A stretch of 49,090 nucleotides of DNA from Rhizobiaceae bacterium (GCA_017644105.1 JAEPMD010000026.1:1-49090), one strand, 5' to 3'; numbered from the stretch's first letter, positions 25,621 through 38,247 are shown. Translations and numbers: made by a program. Notes: generated by a model not told the origin, from the sequence alone.

Positions 25621-26595
25621 TTACGCACCATTACGTGTGTTCACAGAGGTTGCGAGCACGCATAATAATTCAAACATAAGAGAGACGCCCACCCATGCTG
25701 TGCCACCTGATGGATCAAATGGCGGAGAGACTTCGACTAGATCTGCACCGATAAGATTAAGGCCAGCAAGCTTACGAACCATTTGCTGGGCATCAAAGGT
25801 GTTAAAGCCTCCGATCTCCGGCGTTCCGGTTCCTGGTGCAAAAGCTGGATCAATGCTGTCGATGTCAAAACTGACATAAGTCTCGTCATCTCCGACAATT
25901 GCGCGTGCTTCGTCCATAACATCGTTTAAACCGCGTTCAAAATATTCTTCAATCTCAATGATCCGGACGCCTTGTTCTAGAGCCCAATCAAAATCCGTTG
26001 CATCATATTTGACCCCGCGAATACCAATTTGAATGGTGCGTTTCGGATCTAGAAATCCGCCTTCAATTGCACGCCGGAAAGGTGTGCCATGGGTGAACTT
26101 AGTGCCGCCAAAATAGCTGTCATTCATATCTGTATGCGCATCAAAATGTATCATGCCAACTGGCTTTTCCGCCGCAATTGCACGCAAAATGGGATAGGAA
26201 ATCAAATGATCTCCACCAGCTGTTAAGGGTACAATATTGTGGGATTTCAAGTTTGTATAAAACGCGGAAATCAGATCAAGACTTTCCATGACATCGATTG
26301 GATTGATCGGTACGTCCCCTAAATCAGCACAATTGACTAATGTAAATGGATTAACGTTACTTCTGGGGTGTGTGGTTCGGATCATGGTTGAAAGATCACG
26401 CAATTGGCGAGGCCCATGTCGTGTGCCGGGCCTATTGGATGTGCCACCATCAAAAGGGATGCCGGCTATACCAATGTCCACTTTGCCAAATTTTTCATCG
26501 GTGCCCGAAACGTGAGGCAATCGCATGAAGGTTGCTAGCTCTGCGAACCTCGGTGTTTTCAGTCCTGGAATAGGTTGAAAATCAGCGTCCTTCAT
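25621..26595 (-). CDS. Ureohydrolase (guanidinobutyrase/agmatinase family)
   Basis: A 324-residue binuclear metal hydrolase that releases urea from a guanidino compound. The expected ligands are all present: His130 (GGDH), Asp152, His154 and Asp156 (FDAHTD), and Asp244 and Asp246 (SFDIDSIDP). The N-terminal PRFAELATFMRLPH segment and the overall pattern recall guanidinobutyrase and guanidinopropionase (GbuA/GpuA) more than SpeB agmatinase. It is the last gene of the module 1 transporter unit, 125 bases after the permease gene, so its substrate may be what that transporter imports. GGGGAG precedes the ATG. Confidence 0.88.
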   Translation of the reverse strand: MKDADFQPIPGLKTPRFAELATFMRLPHVSGTDEKFGKVDIGIAGIPFDGGTSNRPGTRHGPRQLRDLSTMIRTTHPRSNVNPFTLVNCADLGDVPINPIDVMESLDLISAFYTNLKSHNIVPLTAGGDHLISYPILRAIAAEKPVGMIHFDAHTDMNDSYFGGTKFTHGTPFRRAIEGGFLDPKRTIQIGIRGVKYDATDFDWALEQGVRIIEIEEYFERGLNDVMDEARAIVGDDETYVSFDIDSIDPAFAPGTGTPEIGGFNTFDAQQMVRKLAGLNLIGADLVEVSPPFDPSGGTAWVGVSLMFELLCVLATSVNTRNGA

Positions 26596-26720
26596 AGCAA
26601 TGCTCCCCGTAATAAATTGATCACATTTTGTTCAGATCATGTTGACTAATCAAGACATTAATTTGGTGAATTTTGAAGCCTCATTTAAAAATGATCTGTT
26701 TGAATGTAATTGCACACCCG

Positions 26721-28310
26721 TCAAAGCGACTTATTAGAGCCTTTAAAGGCCCCTTGCACAATCCGGTCGATCACCATTGCAACAAACAAGATCGCAAATC
26801 CGCCGAGTAGACCTGGACCTTTAGCTGCATATTGTAGTGCCTCCAAAATTTCGCGCCCTAAGCCGCCGCCGCCAATGAGTGAAATAATTACAACCATGGA
26901 CAAACACATAAGTATTGTTTGGTTCACCCCAGCCATGATCGAGGGAAGTGCCAGGGGCAGTTCGACATCTTTAAGCAGTTGCCAGCGCGAAGCGCCAAAG
27001 GCGACAGATGCTTCCTTTATACTTTCAGGCACTCCGCGCATTCCAAGCGCCGTTAGTCGAATGACAGGCGGCATGCCGAAGATGATCGTCGCTAAAATAC
27101 CAGGTGGATTGCCGGTGCCAAAGAACGCAATGATAGGGATGAGATAGACAAAAGCCGGCAAAGTCTGCATTAAATCTAAGATCGGTTCTGCGACCCGAAA
27201 GGCGCGCATTGATTTTCCAAACCAGACCCCCAATGGAATGCCTATAACAACGCATAAAATAACAGCTGCGCCTGCAAGCGCGACGGTTTCCATCGCGATC
27301 TCCCAATAGCCAAGAAAGGCGATGTAGCACAGTGCGGCTGCAGTAAATATCGCAACACGTGGCCCAGCTGATCGCCAGGCGGTGACAACAATGACAATCA
27401 TAACAACAGGCCAAGGAGATCCATTTAATGCCAAGGTGAGAGCGTCTAATACGGTGCGAACGCTGCGAACTATTCCGTCAAACACTCCTCCACCGGCAAT
27501 CGCTGCTGCATCAATCTGGCGCTCCATGAACCCTGCAATAGCTGCAAATAATGTCCCATTGTCCGATCCAAGAAAAAGGGTTGAAACCGCGTTTTCGGGA
27601 AACTCTGAAAGGAATTGCGGAATTTCTTGAGTCGATGTGAACTTAAAGATAACGAGTGGTGCAATCGCGAGTACGAGGACAATTCCGAGGGTTATATTTG
27701 AGCGCCGCATTCCACTTTCAATTTGGTCGGGATTAATGCGCCATCGTGTATATTGCTTTTCATAGGCGTAATCTGCGTAGAGACCTTGAATGGTTTTGAC
27801 GATGAAAAGAATAATAAGACCGCCGAACAGAATTGTTGAAGCTTCGGCTTGTGCAGCGGCGGCTCTTTCCAGCGATATCTCCGCTGCTTTAGCGATATTC
27901 TCAGATAATTTTGTAAAGCGTTCTATATCGACGGTTTCCGTTGCATCTTTTGCGCGTTGCATAAGCTCATCGGCGCGATTTTGTTGTGTTGCAGCGCGTG
28001 CCAAATATTCAGCGCCGGGATTTCCCCACAAGCCTTGGCCGATCTGAACCCACGCTACGATTTCCAGAATAAGAAACGACCAGAACATGCCCCAAAGGGC
28101 ACGAGATGCAGACCAAAAAGGTCCAAGTAGACACGCCCACACATTAAATGTAAGCGACAGAAAACTGGTTTTTTCGTGGATTTTGCTGAAGGCTTTGGAA
28201 TAGTAACCACCATTTTTTACAGCAAATTGACTGATCGACATGTCGAGTTCAGTTCGGTCAATTTCAATATCTGATGCGGAGATAACTTTCTTAATCGGTC
28301 TGTCACTCAT
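26721..28310 (-). CDS. Module 1 ABC permease (ProW-like) with N-terminal extension
   Basis: A 529-residue inner-membrane permease of the glycine betaine/proline family. The C-terminal part (about 320-525) is a standard BPD_transp_1 domain with the EAA loop EASVAFGASRWQLL...LPLALPSIMAG. The N-terminal half is unusual: a segment FNVWACLLGPFWSASRALWG resembling DUF2628, a long helical stretch, then extra membrane segments. The ATG at 28308-28310 follows GGTGGA; it overlaps the ATPase gene by eight bases. The longer reading of the frame is not supported by a ribosome binding site. Confidence 0.9.
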   Translation of the reverse strand: MSDRPIKKVISASDIEIDRTELDMSISQFAVKNGGYYSKAFSKIHEKTSFLSLTFNVWACLLGPFWSASRALWGMFWSFLILEIVAWVQIGQGLWGNPGAEYLARAATQQNRADELMQRAKDATETVDIERFTKLSENIAKAAEISLERAAAAQAEASTILFGGLIILFIVKTIQGLYADYAYEKQYTRWRINPDQIESGMRRSNITLGIVLVLAIAPLVIFKFTSTQEIPQFLSEFPENAVSTLFLGSDNGTLFAAIAGFMERQIDAAAIAGGGVFDGIVRSVRTVLDALTLALNGSPWPVVMIVIVVTAWRSAGPRVAIFTAAALCYIAFLGYWEIAMETVALAGAAVILCVVIGIPLGVWFGKSMRAFRVAEPILDLMQTLPAFVYLIPIIAFFGTGNPPGILATIIFGMPPVIRLTALGMRGVPESIKEASVAFGASRWQLLKDVELPLALPSIMAGVNQTILMCLSMVVIISLIGGGGLGREILEALQYAAKGPGLLGGFAILFVAMVIDRIVQGAFKGSNKSL

Positions 28311-29340
28311 CTTTTCCACCTTGAATGCCCTGAAGCAGTGTTGATTTTGAAACCACGCCGACATCTTTGCCATCATCTGTTATGATTATGGCTTCGCTTG
28401 ATTTAACCGCAAGATCAATTAAGTGATCGAGATCAACATCATGTTCTGCGCGAGGTGCTTTTGGCTTGGAACCGTTAAAACTCTCGATTGGTTCCATAAT
28501 CGAATGAGCCTTCACTAATTTCAGTTTTGAAATTCCCTGCACAAATTCGCGAACGTAATTATCTGCTGGATGCATGACGATTTCTTCAGGTGTTCCTATT
28601 TGAACAACGACACCGTCCTTCATAATGGCAATCCGATGTCCAATGCGGATGGCTTCATCAAGATCGTGGGTGATGAACAAAGTGGTCTTGTTCAAATCAG
28701 CAACAAGTGACTTAAACTGGTCTTGCAGTTGGATGCGAATAAGAGGGTCGAGTGCGGAAAAGGGTTCATCCATCAAAAGGATATCAGGATCAGAGGCCAG
28801 TGCACGTGCTATGCCCACGCGTTGTTGCATGCCGCCAGAAAGCTCTTTGGGAAGGCGATCTTCAAATCCTGCAAGATCCACCATCTTCAAAACGTGATCA
28901 GAGACTGCCCAGCGCTTGGACTTAGCGACTTTTCGGATTTCAAGTGGATAGGCAACATTGTCTCGCACCGATCGATGCGGCATCAAAGCCATGTGTTGAA
29001 AAACCATGCCAATTTGTTGAGATCGGAGTTGGCGAAGCTCCTTGTTTGTAAGATTTGAGATGTTTTTGCCCAGGATTTCAATTGTCCCAGACGTTGGTTC
29101 AATCAATCGGTTTACATGTCTCACAAGTGTTGATTTACCAGAGCCAGATAGGCCCATGATACAAAAAATTTCTCCGCGTCCTACTTCGAAACTGGCGTTT
29201 TGAACACCCACAACACAATTGAACTTTGAGAGCACATCTGCCTTGCTGAGCTTGTGTGTATGGATTGCTTGCATGGCTTCATCGGTCTGCGCGCCAAATA
29301 TTTTCCAGACGTCTTTCAGCTTTACGACTGTATCAGCCAT
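28303..29340 (-). CDS. Module 1 ABC ATPase (ProV/OpuAA-like)
   Basis: A 345-residue ATPase of the quaternary amine uptake family. The N-terminal WKIFG segment is family-specific. Walker A GLSGSGKST is at residues 63-71, LSGGMQQRVGIARAL is the signature, and LLMDEPFSALDP is Walker B. The C-terminus (about 300-340) holds one CBS-like half (AIIITDDGKDVGVVSKSTLLQGI); E. coli ProV has two CBS motifs used in osmotic gating. It follows the binding protein gene after a 104-base spacer with a strong hairpin. Confidence 0.92.
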   Translation of the reverse strand: MADTVVKLKDVWKIFGAQTDEAMQAIHTHKLSKADVLSKFNCVVGVQNASFEVGRGEIFCIMGLSGSGKSTLVRHVNRLIEPTSGTIEILGKNISNLTNKELRQLRSQQIGMVFQHMALMPHRSVRDNVAYPLEIRKVAKSKRWAVSDHVLKMVDLAGFEDRLPKELSGGMQQRVGIARALASDPDILLMDEPFSALDPLIRIQLQDQFKSLVADLNKTTLFITHDLDEAIRIGHRIAIMKDGVVVQIGTPEEIVMHPADNYVREFVQGISKLKLVKAHSIMEPIESFNGSKPKAPRAEHDVDLDHLIDLAVKSSEAIIITDDGKDVGVVSKSTLLQGIQGGKDE

Positions 29341-29401
29341 GCGCTTTTCCCTGCACCGAACACACGGCTTATCGTGCGTCCTATTTAATTGAAATAGAAT
29401 A

Positions 29402-29425
29402 GCCGCCGCGCCTGCGCGCGACGAC
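29402..29425 (-). other. GC-rich hairpin between binding protein and ATPase genes (module 1)
   Basis: On the transcript strand GTCGTCGCGC pairs with GCGCGGCGGC (two G-U pairs) around a GCAG loop. No T run follows, so it is probably an mRNA-stabilising or partial attenuation hairpin that favours the binding protein. Confidence 0.65.
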
Positions 29426-29444
29426 CAGTGAGAGAGTTCTGAAA

Positions 29445-30395
29445 TTAATTAGATAACCAGTTTAGAACGGTGTCTTCGTTGGCAGCGACCCAACTGGCCG
29501 CGAACTCCGCTGGGTCTTGTCCATCAACCGCCAAGGCTTTGCCCATTGCGCTGAGATCTGCCGGTTGCATCTGATAGGCTGCAAACAAAGCCGCAACACT
29601 AGGGAATTGTTCTTCAAGTGTTTTGGCGTAATGCAGATGCAATGTTGCGCCGTTCCATGCTGTTGATGCTTGCGATTTCTCCAACCAATCTGGATCATCG
29701 GTTGGCTGCACGATCGTCCATGTTGCTGGATCATGCGCTGGCTCTTCAAGAACGGTGAGTTCCTGTGTAACAAAAATATAATGCGGATTATAACAGAAGC
29801 CGATCCATGGCTCTTTCGCTTTTGTTGCGTTTGCCAAATTAGCGTAGGCAATTGTTTCTTCATATTCCGTCAAGTCAAAAACCTGATCATAGCCATAGGA
29901 ACGAGCGCGAATTTTTTCAATTACAGTGGACGCCCAGCCCGGTGCACCAATCCAAACTTCAGGTTTGCCATTGCCGTCCAGATCAAAAATTTTCATTTTC
30001 TCTGAATCGCTCAGATCATCAATAGATTTGATGTCATATTGCTCGGCAAGATATGTCGGAACGCACATGCCTTGTGAAGCTTGCACCGGATTCTGGTTCA
30101 TGACCACCGATTTATTATCTTTCACATAGGTGTCGTGCAAATTCTGCTGATTTGGCATCCAAACCTCAGGATGTACGTGCATTGAGCCTTTATCCATGGC
30201 TTCAAACACAATTGGGTTGGTGGCATTTTGCAATTCTACATCGAGACCGAGATTTTGCTCGATCACAACTTCTAAAATGTGCGCTGTTGCGTTGACAGAC
30301 GACCAATTTGGAACGCCGATGACGATGTCGCTGGCGATCACTGGTGTACTAAGCGCGGCAAAAACACCGGCTGCTAGGAATGTTGATTTGTTCAT
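29445..30395 (-). CDS. Module 1 periplasmic binding protein (OpuAC/ProX type)
   Basis: A 316-residue secreted solute-binding protein. The signal peptide ends near PVIASD (about residue 22). Aromatic residues that build a cage for cationic head groups are visible in VPNWSSVNATAH, HPEVWMPNQQN and GAPGWAS. The ATG at 30393-30395 follows GGAGAGA. The ligand is unknown: family members bind betaines, choline, carnitine or DMSP, and the ureohydrolase in this unit points to a guanidino compound (inference). Confidence 0.9.
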   Translation of the reverse strand: MNKSTFLAAGVFAALSTPVIASDIVIGVPNWSSVNATAHILEVVIEQNLGLDVELQNATNPIVFEAMDKGSMHVHPEVWMPNQQNLHDTYVKDNKSVVMNQNPVQASQGMCVPTYLAEQYDIKSIDDLSDSEKMKIFDLDGNGKPEVWIGAPGWASTVIEKIRARSYGYDQVFDLTEYEETIAYANLANATKAKEPWIGFCYNPHYIFVTQELTVLEEPAHDPATWTIVQPTDDPDWLEKSQASTAWNGATLHLHYAKTLEEQFPSVAALFAAYQMQPADLSAMGKALAVDGQDPAEFAASWVAANEDTVLNWLSN

Positions 30396-30915
30396 GAAAG
30401 TTCTCTCCAAAAAACACCCATTCTCGTGTGGGCAGATTTGACTGATTTGTCTGGGCTGGAATTCTTTTTCTGACGTTTTTGAACCCAAAATTAAATGTCG
30501 CGCTGTTCAAGTTACAGTCAGGAAACACGCAATGGTAGTTCGAAATTGGGGCTAGAAGTTGCAGATTTTGCAACTTGATTGTGTAAGTTTTGCATGCAGT
30601 TGCATAAATATTTGGCAACCATCTTGTTCCCAATCGGCTAAGGCAAATTCATTAGTCAAAATGCCTAAAATGTGTACCTCTCAAGAAAACTGGAAAGCGT
30701 TTTGGTGCTGTTTAGATTATCGGCAATTTTGTGTGGGATTAAGTTTTAACACCAAGAAAGTTAGTATTGGTAAGCGCTAGATTTGGCATGGGATTATGGT
30801 TAATTTCATTTAAATAAGAATATTTCGAATATTGCATATATCGTGATAAATACATATTCTATGTTTAATTATAAATAGTAATATTTGTTTTTTGGTTGAG
30901 CTGATGGAAGTATAA
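30396..30915. other. 520-base divergent control region of module 1
   Basis: AT-rich DNA between the module 1 binding protein gene and its divergent LysR gene. It holds a perfect palindrome at 30556-30576 and further TGCA half-sites just after it (about 30590-30605). No gene is supported; one short cysteine-rich frame crosses the palindrome and lacks a ribosome binding site. Confidence 0.6.
30556..30576. promoter_or_regulatory. Candidate LysR operator (TGCA-N5-TGCA)
   Basis: Perfect inverted repeat with arms AAGTTGCA / TGCAACTT and spacer GATTT. It contains a T-N11-A core, as expected for LysR-type boxes. It lies about 160 bases before the module 1 binding protein start. The same TGCA-N5-TGCA core occurs at 40414-40432. 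Confidence 0.6.
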
Positions 30916-31818
30916 ATGCGGTTAGAGTGGCTAGAGGATATTTTGGCAGTACATGACGCAGGATCGCTTCGCGCGGCAGCTGATCAGCGATTGCTCACCG
31001 CCTCTGCCTTCACCCGGAGAATTCGAGTGGTCGAAAAAGCTATCGGCGGCGAGTTGTTTGATAGAAGAAATAAACCTGTCACACTCAGACCGCATGTTAT
31101 CGAATTGATCCCATCCATTCGAGAGTTGGTAGCAGGGCTCAAAAAAGCCCAGGACGAGTTAAGTGGGCTTGGAGATAATGAGCAAGTTACACGTATAATT
31201 TGTCAACATACTTTGTCCGTATCCTGGGCCCCAAAAGTTGCAAAGCTACTGACAATAAACGGTCTCCAAATGCGCATAAAATCAGGTTCAAAAGACGAAT
31301 GTATGCTAAGTGTTATGAAAAATGATACTGACTTGGCGATTGTTTATGTGGATCCGTCGGGGCAGAATGAAAAAAACTCTGATCTATTTGATTGTTTCCG
31401 TTTTGCGCGGGAACACTTTTTGCCCGTCGCGTCTTTAAATTTGGCAAGCAGCCTAGATCAAGTGTTCCAAGTTAGGCGTGTGCCATTGGTTGCTTATCCG
31501 AGAGATATCTATTTAGGTGAGGTGCTCGAACGAGTTTTATCAAACGGTGTCAAAAAAGGTGTCAATGCTGCAATCGTAGCCGAATCCGGTTTAGGGCCGG
31601 CAGTGCTTGAATTTGTGCGGGAAGGTATCGGAATTGGCTGGCTCCCCTTATCTATCATTAAGGATGAATTAGTTGCCGGGACCCTGATTGAGATGACGGA
31701 TCTGTTGCCGCAATTTGAGCTGGATGTTGTCGTTAAAAAATCAAAATCATCATCTTACAAACGCATCGACGCAAATTGGGCGTTGATTTCTGAGAACTTT
31801 TCTTTGGAACTTGTTTAA
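30916..31818 (+). CDS. LysR family regulator (module 1)
   Basis: A 300-residue LysR-type regulator. The N-terminal helix-turn-helix spans about residues 1-60 (WLEDILAVHDAGSLRAAADQRLLTASAFTRRI), followed by a linker helix and a periplasmic-binding-protein-like effector domain with GIGIGWLPLSII near 235. It is divergent from the module 1 transporter and likely controls it in response to its substrate. It resembles the module 2 LysR along its length (for example EGxGxxWLPxSxI). GGAAG precedes the ATG. Confidence 0.88.
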   Translation: MRLEWLEDILAVHDAGSLRAAADQRLLTASAFTRRIRVVEKAIGGELFDRRNKPVTLRPHVIELIPSIRELVAGLKKAQDELSGLGDNEQVTRIICQHTLSVSWAPKVAKLLTINGLQMRIKSGSKDECMLSVMKNDTDLAIVYVDPSGQNEKNSDLFDCFRFAREHFLPVASLNLASSLDQVFQVRRVPLVAYPRDIYLGEVLERVLSNGVKKGVNAAIVAESGLGPAVLEFVREGIGIGWLPLSIIKDELVAGTLIEMTDLLPQFELDVVVKKSKSSSYKRIDANWALISENFSLELV

Positions 31819-31993
31819 GTGGATATCGCCGCATATTCGCTTTGAACTCGTTTGCCAAACTCGCGAAATCTCAACCTCATATTTGCGCCTGGCAACAAAT
31901 CATACCTAACAAGTCGTCATGAAACCTTCACTTTTTGTTAACGGGCACAGTTGGATAATCTTAGGACGCAGGCGTGATTTGTTCGAAAGATAA

Positions 31994-34798
<2,805 letters not shown>

Positions 34799-34825
34799 GA
34801 ACTGGTTCTTTTAAAAACGAATTCG

Positions 34826-34856
34826 AAAATGGCGTTGATGATTTCAGCGCCATTTT
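34826..34856. terminator. Bidirectional terminator after the chemoreceptor
   Basis: A 9-bp stem (AAAATGGCG / CGCCATTTT) with a 13-base loop, with A and T runs on both sides, between convergent genes. It touches the end of the hydrolase gene. Confidence 0.8.
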
Positions 34857-35592
34857 AGTTTGGGCTATCTAATAAAAAGTCGAGGAGTGCCGCATTAAAT
34901 ATCTCAGGCTTTTCCTTATGCGCAGCATGTGAGCAGCCCGGTAAAACTGCAAGGCTTGCATTTGGAATTGTATTTCTAAGCTGCTCAATTTGCGGCCAAT
35001 GATAGGTCCGGTCTTCTTCTCCCCATATGATTAATGTTGGGCAGGAGATATTGTCCAAATTTTTAATCCTGGACCAAGCCTGCATCGCATCTAAGCCAGC
35101 ATGAAGTGCTTGAAGAGAAGATTGTTCAGCAATGCGGGCGCAGTTTTCAAATTCGCTGGCAGCTTCATAATCCAAGAACCAAGTGGCTGAAATTCGTCTC
35201 GCGGATGCTTCTACCCCATCTGTTTCAACACGCTGTTTGGAAGTGGCAAAGCTTTCAAACCGATCGGGTAAATTGCCAGTTGCAGCTGTCCCATAAAGCA
35301 CGAGCTTTTCTATGCGATCCGGTGCTATAGCTGCCATCTCTTGAACGATCATACCGCCCATGGAATGACCCAAGAGCAGAAACCGATCCACACCCAATGC
35401 TGTGAGCTCATCGAGTATGTGTTCTGCAAAACCTTGAATAGTATCCGGCGCTTTCAGATCAGCTTTGCTCGCAAAGCCGGGAAGATCTGGGGTGATGACA
35501 TTGAAATGCTGTTCGAGCGCGCCACGTTGCAATTCCCATTGGGCAGCCCCGCCCATAAAGCCATGGACAAGTACAAGCGGTAGATCACTCAC
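34855..35592 (-). CDS. Alpha/beta hydrolase (module 2)
   Basis: A 245-residue alpha/beta-fold hydrolase. The oxyanion-hole HGFMGG is near residue 10, the nucleophile is the serine of GHSMGG near residue 97, and the acid and histidine lie in IIWGEEDRTY and GCSHAAHKEKP. Overall it resembles carboxylesterases and enol-lactonases. It starts with a GTG overlapping the permease stop (GTGA) and is therefore translationally coupled to the module 2 transporter. It may cleave an ester or lactone form of the imported compound or of a breakdown product (inference). Confidence 0.88.
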   Translation of the reverse strand: MSDLPLVLVHGFMGGAAQWELQRGALEQHFNVITPDLPGFASKADLKAPDTIQGFAEHILDELTALGVDRFLLLGHSMGGMIVQEMAAIAPDRIEKLVLYGTAATGNLPDRFESFATSKQRVETDGVEASARRISATWFLDYEAASEFENCARIAEQSSLQALHAGLDAMQAWSRIKNLDNISCPTLIIWGEEDRTYHWPQIEQLRNTIPNASLAVLPGCSHAAHKEKPEIFNAALLDFLLDSPN

Positions 35593-37133
35593 TTACGCTG
35601 CCCTTGGACAATGCGATCAAGGATCATAGCGCAGAACAAAATCGAGAACCCAGCTAAAATACCTTGTCCAACATTGGCGTATTGCAAAGCTTCCAAAACG
35701 TCTTCTCCAAGTCCTTTCGCACCGATCAAAGATGCCACCACGACCATTGCCAATGATAACATAATGGTTTGATTGATCCCTGCTCTGATCGAGGGACCGG
35801 CGAGTGGCAGATCAACTTTTCGAAGGAGATACCATTTATTGGCGCCAAAAGATATCGCAGCTTCGCGTACATTCTCAGGCACCCCGCGAAGGCCCAATAC
35901 GGTCAGGCGCACAACAGGTGTACCGCCGAAGATCATGGTGGTGACAACAGCTGCCGGCTTGCCTGTACCGAAGAACGCAATAACCGGGATCATGAAGACA
36001 AAAGCTGGCATGGTTTGCATAAAATCCATAATCGGTTGAATGACCGAATATAAACGTGGGCGACGTGCGCAGAACATGCCCAGCGGAATACCAATTGCAA
36101 TGGACAAACACGCAGCCGTTCCCAGTAAGGCAAGCGTTGTCATGGCTTTTTCCCAAAAGCCGAGCAATCCCATATAGGCGAGAAACGCACTTGAAAAGAT
36201 CGCCGTTCTTGGACCCGCGGATAACCAAGTCAACAAGATAATAAAACTGGCCACCACGATCCATGGCGTTTGAACGAATATCAGCTCAAGCGAATCCAAC
36301 ATTAATCGGATGCCATAGGTGATAAAATCAAACAATTCGTCACCATTGGTAACTGCGAATGTGAAAAACGCTTCCACCCAGGATATGGCCGTTAAACGGA
36401 TTTCAGGGATGGTTGGGAAATCGCTGAGAAGTGGGAAGCTTCCCGGGAAGCTGTAATGCAGCATCGCGGCAAATACGATTGTTACCATAAACACAACGCT
36501 TAAGATGATATCTCGCGTTTGCATGCCGTGACGGATGGTTTGATCAGACAACCATTCAGAAAATCTACCCTCTAAAATCGTGTTGGCAATGATGCTTTGG
36601 ATCAGCTTAACAATGACCAAAATCGCAAGGCCAGATAGCGCAATCCAAATGCCATTTTCTTGCAAGGCATCTGCTTCAGCCCGAATGCCACCAATTGCAG
36701 CTTCAAGGGAATCCACAGTACGTTGATAAACATCGACTTTATCAGATCCGCTTTCTATCGCTGAGGCCAATTGCTGGCGACGTAGTTCTAATGTGCCTTC
36801 GATCGAAGCAATGCGTTCTCGCGCTTCGGCTGCCAAATCGCCAAACAAACCAAGCGCAATACGCACAAAGCCGATTGCTTCAACAATGAGAAAAGCAACT
36901 GCCCAGCTCCACACACCGCGGGCGCCAAACCATATTGGACCGAATAAGCCCGCGAACACGTTAAATGTCGGGGTGAATTTCGAGCTTCTTCCGATTTTAT
37001 CGAAATTTTTTGTGTAATAATCTGGGTTTGTGCGAACAAATGTTTCGATAAGCGCTTCGCGATCGGCTTCAAGCGCATCGGCTGCCGCACTGCGCGCATC
37101 AAGCGCTGGGTTGCTTTGAAGTTGTTGGGTCAT
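35589..37133 (-). CDS. Module 2 ABC permease (ProW-like) with N-terminal extension
   Basis: A 514-residue permease with the same two-part build as module 1: an N-terminal DUF2628-like segment (NVFAGLFGPIWFGARGVW, near residues 58-76) with a long helical region, then the BPD_transp_1 domain with EAAISFGANKWYLL...DLPLAGPSIRAG. The C-terminus ends in a short basic tail. The start overlaps the ATPase stop by four bases (ATGA), and the stop overlaps the hydrolase start. Confidence 0.9.
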   Translation of the reverse strand: MTQQLQSNPALDARSAAADALEADREALIETFVRTNPDYYTKNFDKIGRSSKFTPTFNVFAGLFGPIWFGARGVWSWAVAFLIVEAIGFVRIALGLFGDLAAEARERIASIEGTLELRRQQLASAIESGSDKVDVYQRTVDSLEAAIGGIRAEADALQENGIWIALSGLAILVIVKLIQSIIANTILEGRFSEWLSDQTIRHGMQTRDIILSVVFMVTIVFAAMLHYSFPGSFPLLSDFPTIPEIRLTAISWVEAFFTFAVTNGDELFDFITYGIRLMLDSLELIFVQTPWIVVASFIILLTWLSAGPRTAIFSSAFLAYMGLLGFWEKAMTTLALLGTAACLSIAIGIPLGMFCARRPRLYSVIQPIMDFMQTMPAFVFMIPVIAFFGTGKPAAVVTTMIFGGTPVVRLTVLGLRGVPENVREAAISFGANKWYLLRKVDLPLAGPSIRAGINQTIMLSLAMVVVASLIGAKGLGEDVLEALQYANVGQGILAGFSILFCAMILDRIVQGQRK

Positions 37134-38191
37134 GAGACTTCTGTTCCTTCAATTACGGTTCGCAAGACATCTGCACGTGTAATGACGCCGATATCTGTTC
37201 CGCCGTCTTCGACAATAATAGGCGCATCATCATCAATTGCTTTTTGAATGATTGTGCTGAGCGCTTCGCTCTCATTAATTCGCAAGTTCGATTTTTGAAC
37301 TTTCCCGCCTTGGGCGGTGAATTTCTCAATGGGCTCCATCACTGCGCGGGCACGCACCACTTTGAGCCGCGATATACCGGCAACAAAATCAGCGACATAG
37401 TCATCAGCTGGATTCATCACAATATCTTCCGCAGTACCAATTTGCACAACGCGCCCATCTCTCATAATAGCAATCTGGTGTCCGACACGTACGGCCTCAT
37501 CCAGATCATGGGTGATGAAGACGGTTGTTTTGTTCATGACTTTGGACAGTCCAATAAATTCATCCTGCAATTGACGGCGAATAAGCGGGTCAAGTGCGCT
37601 AAAAGGTTCGTCCATCAACAGCACATCGGGATCGGCCGCCAAGGCTCTGGCTAGGCCGACACGTTGTTGCATGCCGCCTGACAGTTCATGGGCAAATTTA
37701 TTGCCCCAGGCACCCAGTTCAACAATGTCGAGGATTTTCGCAGCTTGCCGCATACGTTCATGTTTGCTGATGCGCCGGATATCCAAGGGCATTGCGACAT
37801 TATCAAGCACAGAACGGTGGGGAAGAAGCGCAAAGTTCTGAAACACCATGCCAATTTTGCTGTTCCGAAACTCGCGCAGTGCTTCCTGCTCAAGTTCCAT
37901 CACATTAGTGCCTTCAATTTCAATACTGCCTGCGGTGGGTTCTAAGAGCCGATTAAAATGCCTTACAAGTGTAGATTTGCCGCTTCCCGATAAGCCCATG
38001 ATGCAGAATATCTTGCCGCGCTCAATTTCGAGATTTACATCAGCCACGCCGACAACGGAATTGAACCTTTCCAAAACCTCCGCTTTGCTGAGGCCTTCGT
38101 CCAAGATAGCTTTTAAAGCAGCGTCGGGGTCGCCACCGAATATCTTCCAGACGCCTGAAACTTTGATCATGCAATCTTCTGCATTATTCAT
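37130..38191 (-). CDS. Module 2 ABC ATPase (ProV/OpuAA-like)
   Basis: A 353-residue ATPase with WKIFGGDPDAAL, Walker A GLSGSGKST, the LSGGMQQRVGLARAL signature and LLMDEPFSALDP Walker B. A single CBS-like half remains at the C-terminus (IIVEDGGTDIGVITRADVLRTV). The start is uncertain: an in-frame TTG lies seven codons earlier and another ATG seven codons later; the chosen ATG has a weak GGA upstream. It powers the module 2 importer. Confidence 0.9.
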   Translation of the reverse strand: MNNAEDCMIKVSGVWKIFGGDPDAALKAILDEGLSKAEVLERFNSVVGVADVNLEIERGKIFCIMGLSGSGKSTLVRHFNRLLEPTAGSIEIEGTNVMELEQEALREFRNSKIGMVFQNFALLPHRSVLDNVAMPLDIRRISKHERMRQAAKILDIVELGAWGNKFAHELSGGMQQRVGLARALAADPDVLLMDEPFSALDPLIRRQLQDEFIGLSKVMNKTTVFITHDLDEAVRVGHQIAIMRDGRVVQIGTAEDIVMNPADDYVADFVAGISRLKVVRARAVMEPIEKFTAQGGKVQKSNLRINESEALSTIIQKAIDDDAPIIVEDGGTDIGVITRADVLRTVIEGTEVS

Positions 38192-38247
38192 TTTCTTAAT
38201 CCAAATGCTCAACTTAAGTGGTCATTTACGCGACAGATTATAGGTTT

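Noticed and set aside
30559-30780. 73-codon cysteine-rich frame upstream of the module 1 LysR gene
   Set aside because: It begins inside the LysR-type palindrome, has no ribosome binding site and has no recognisable similarity; more likely control DNA.
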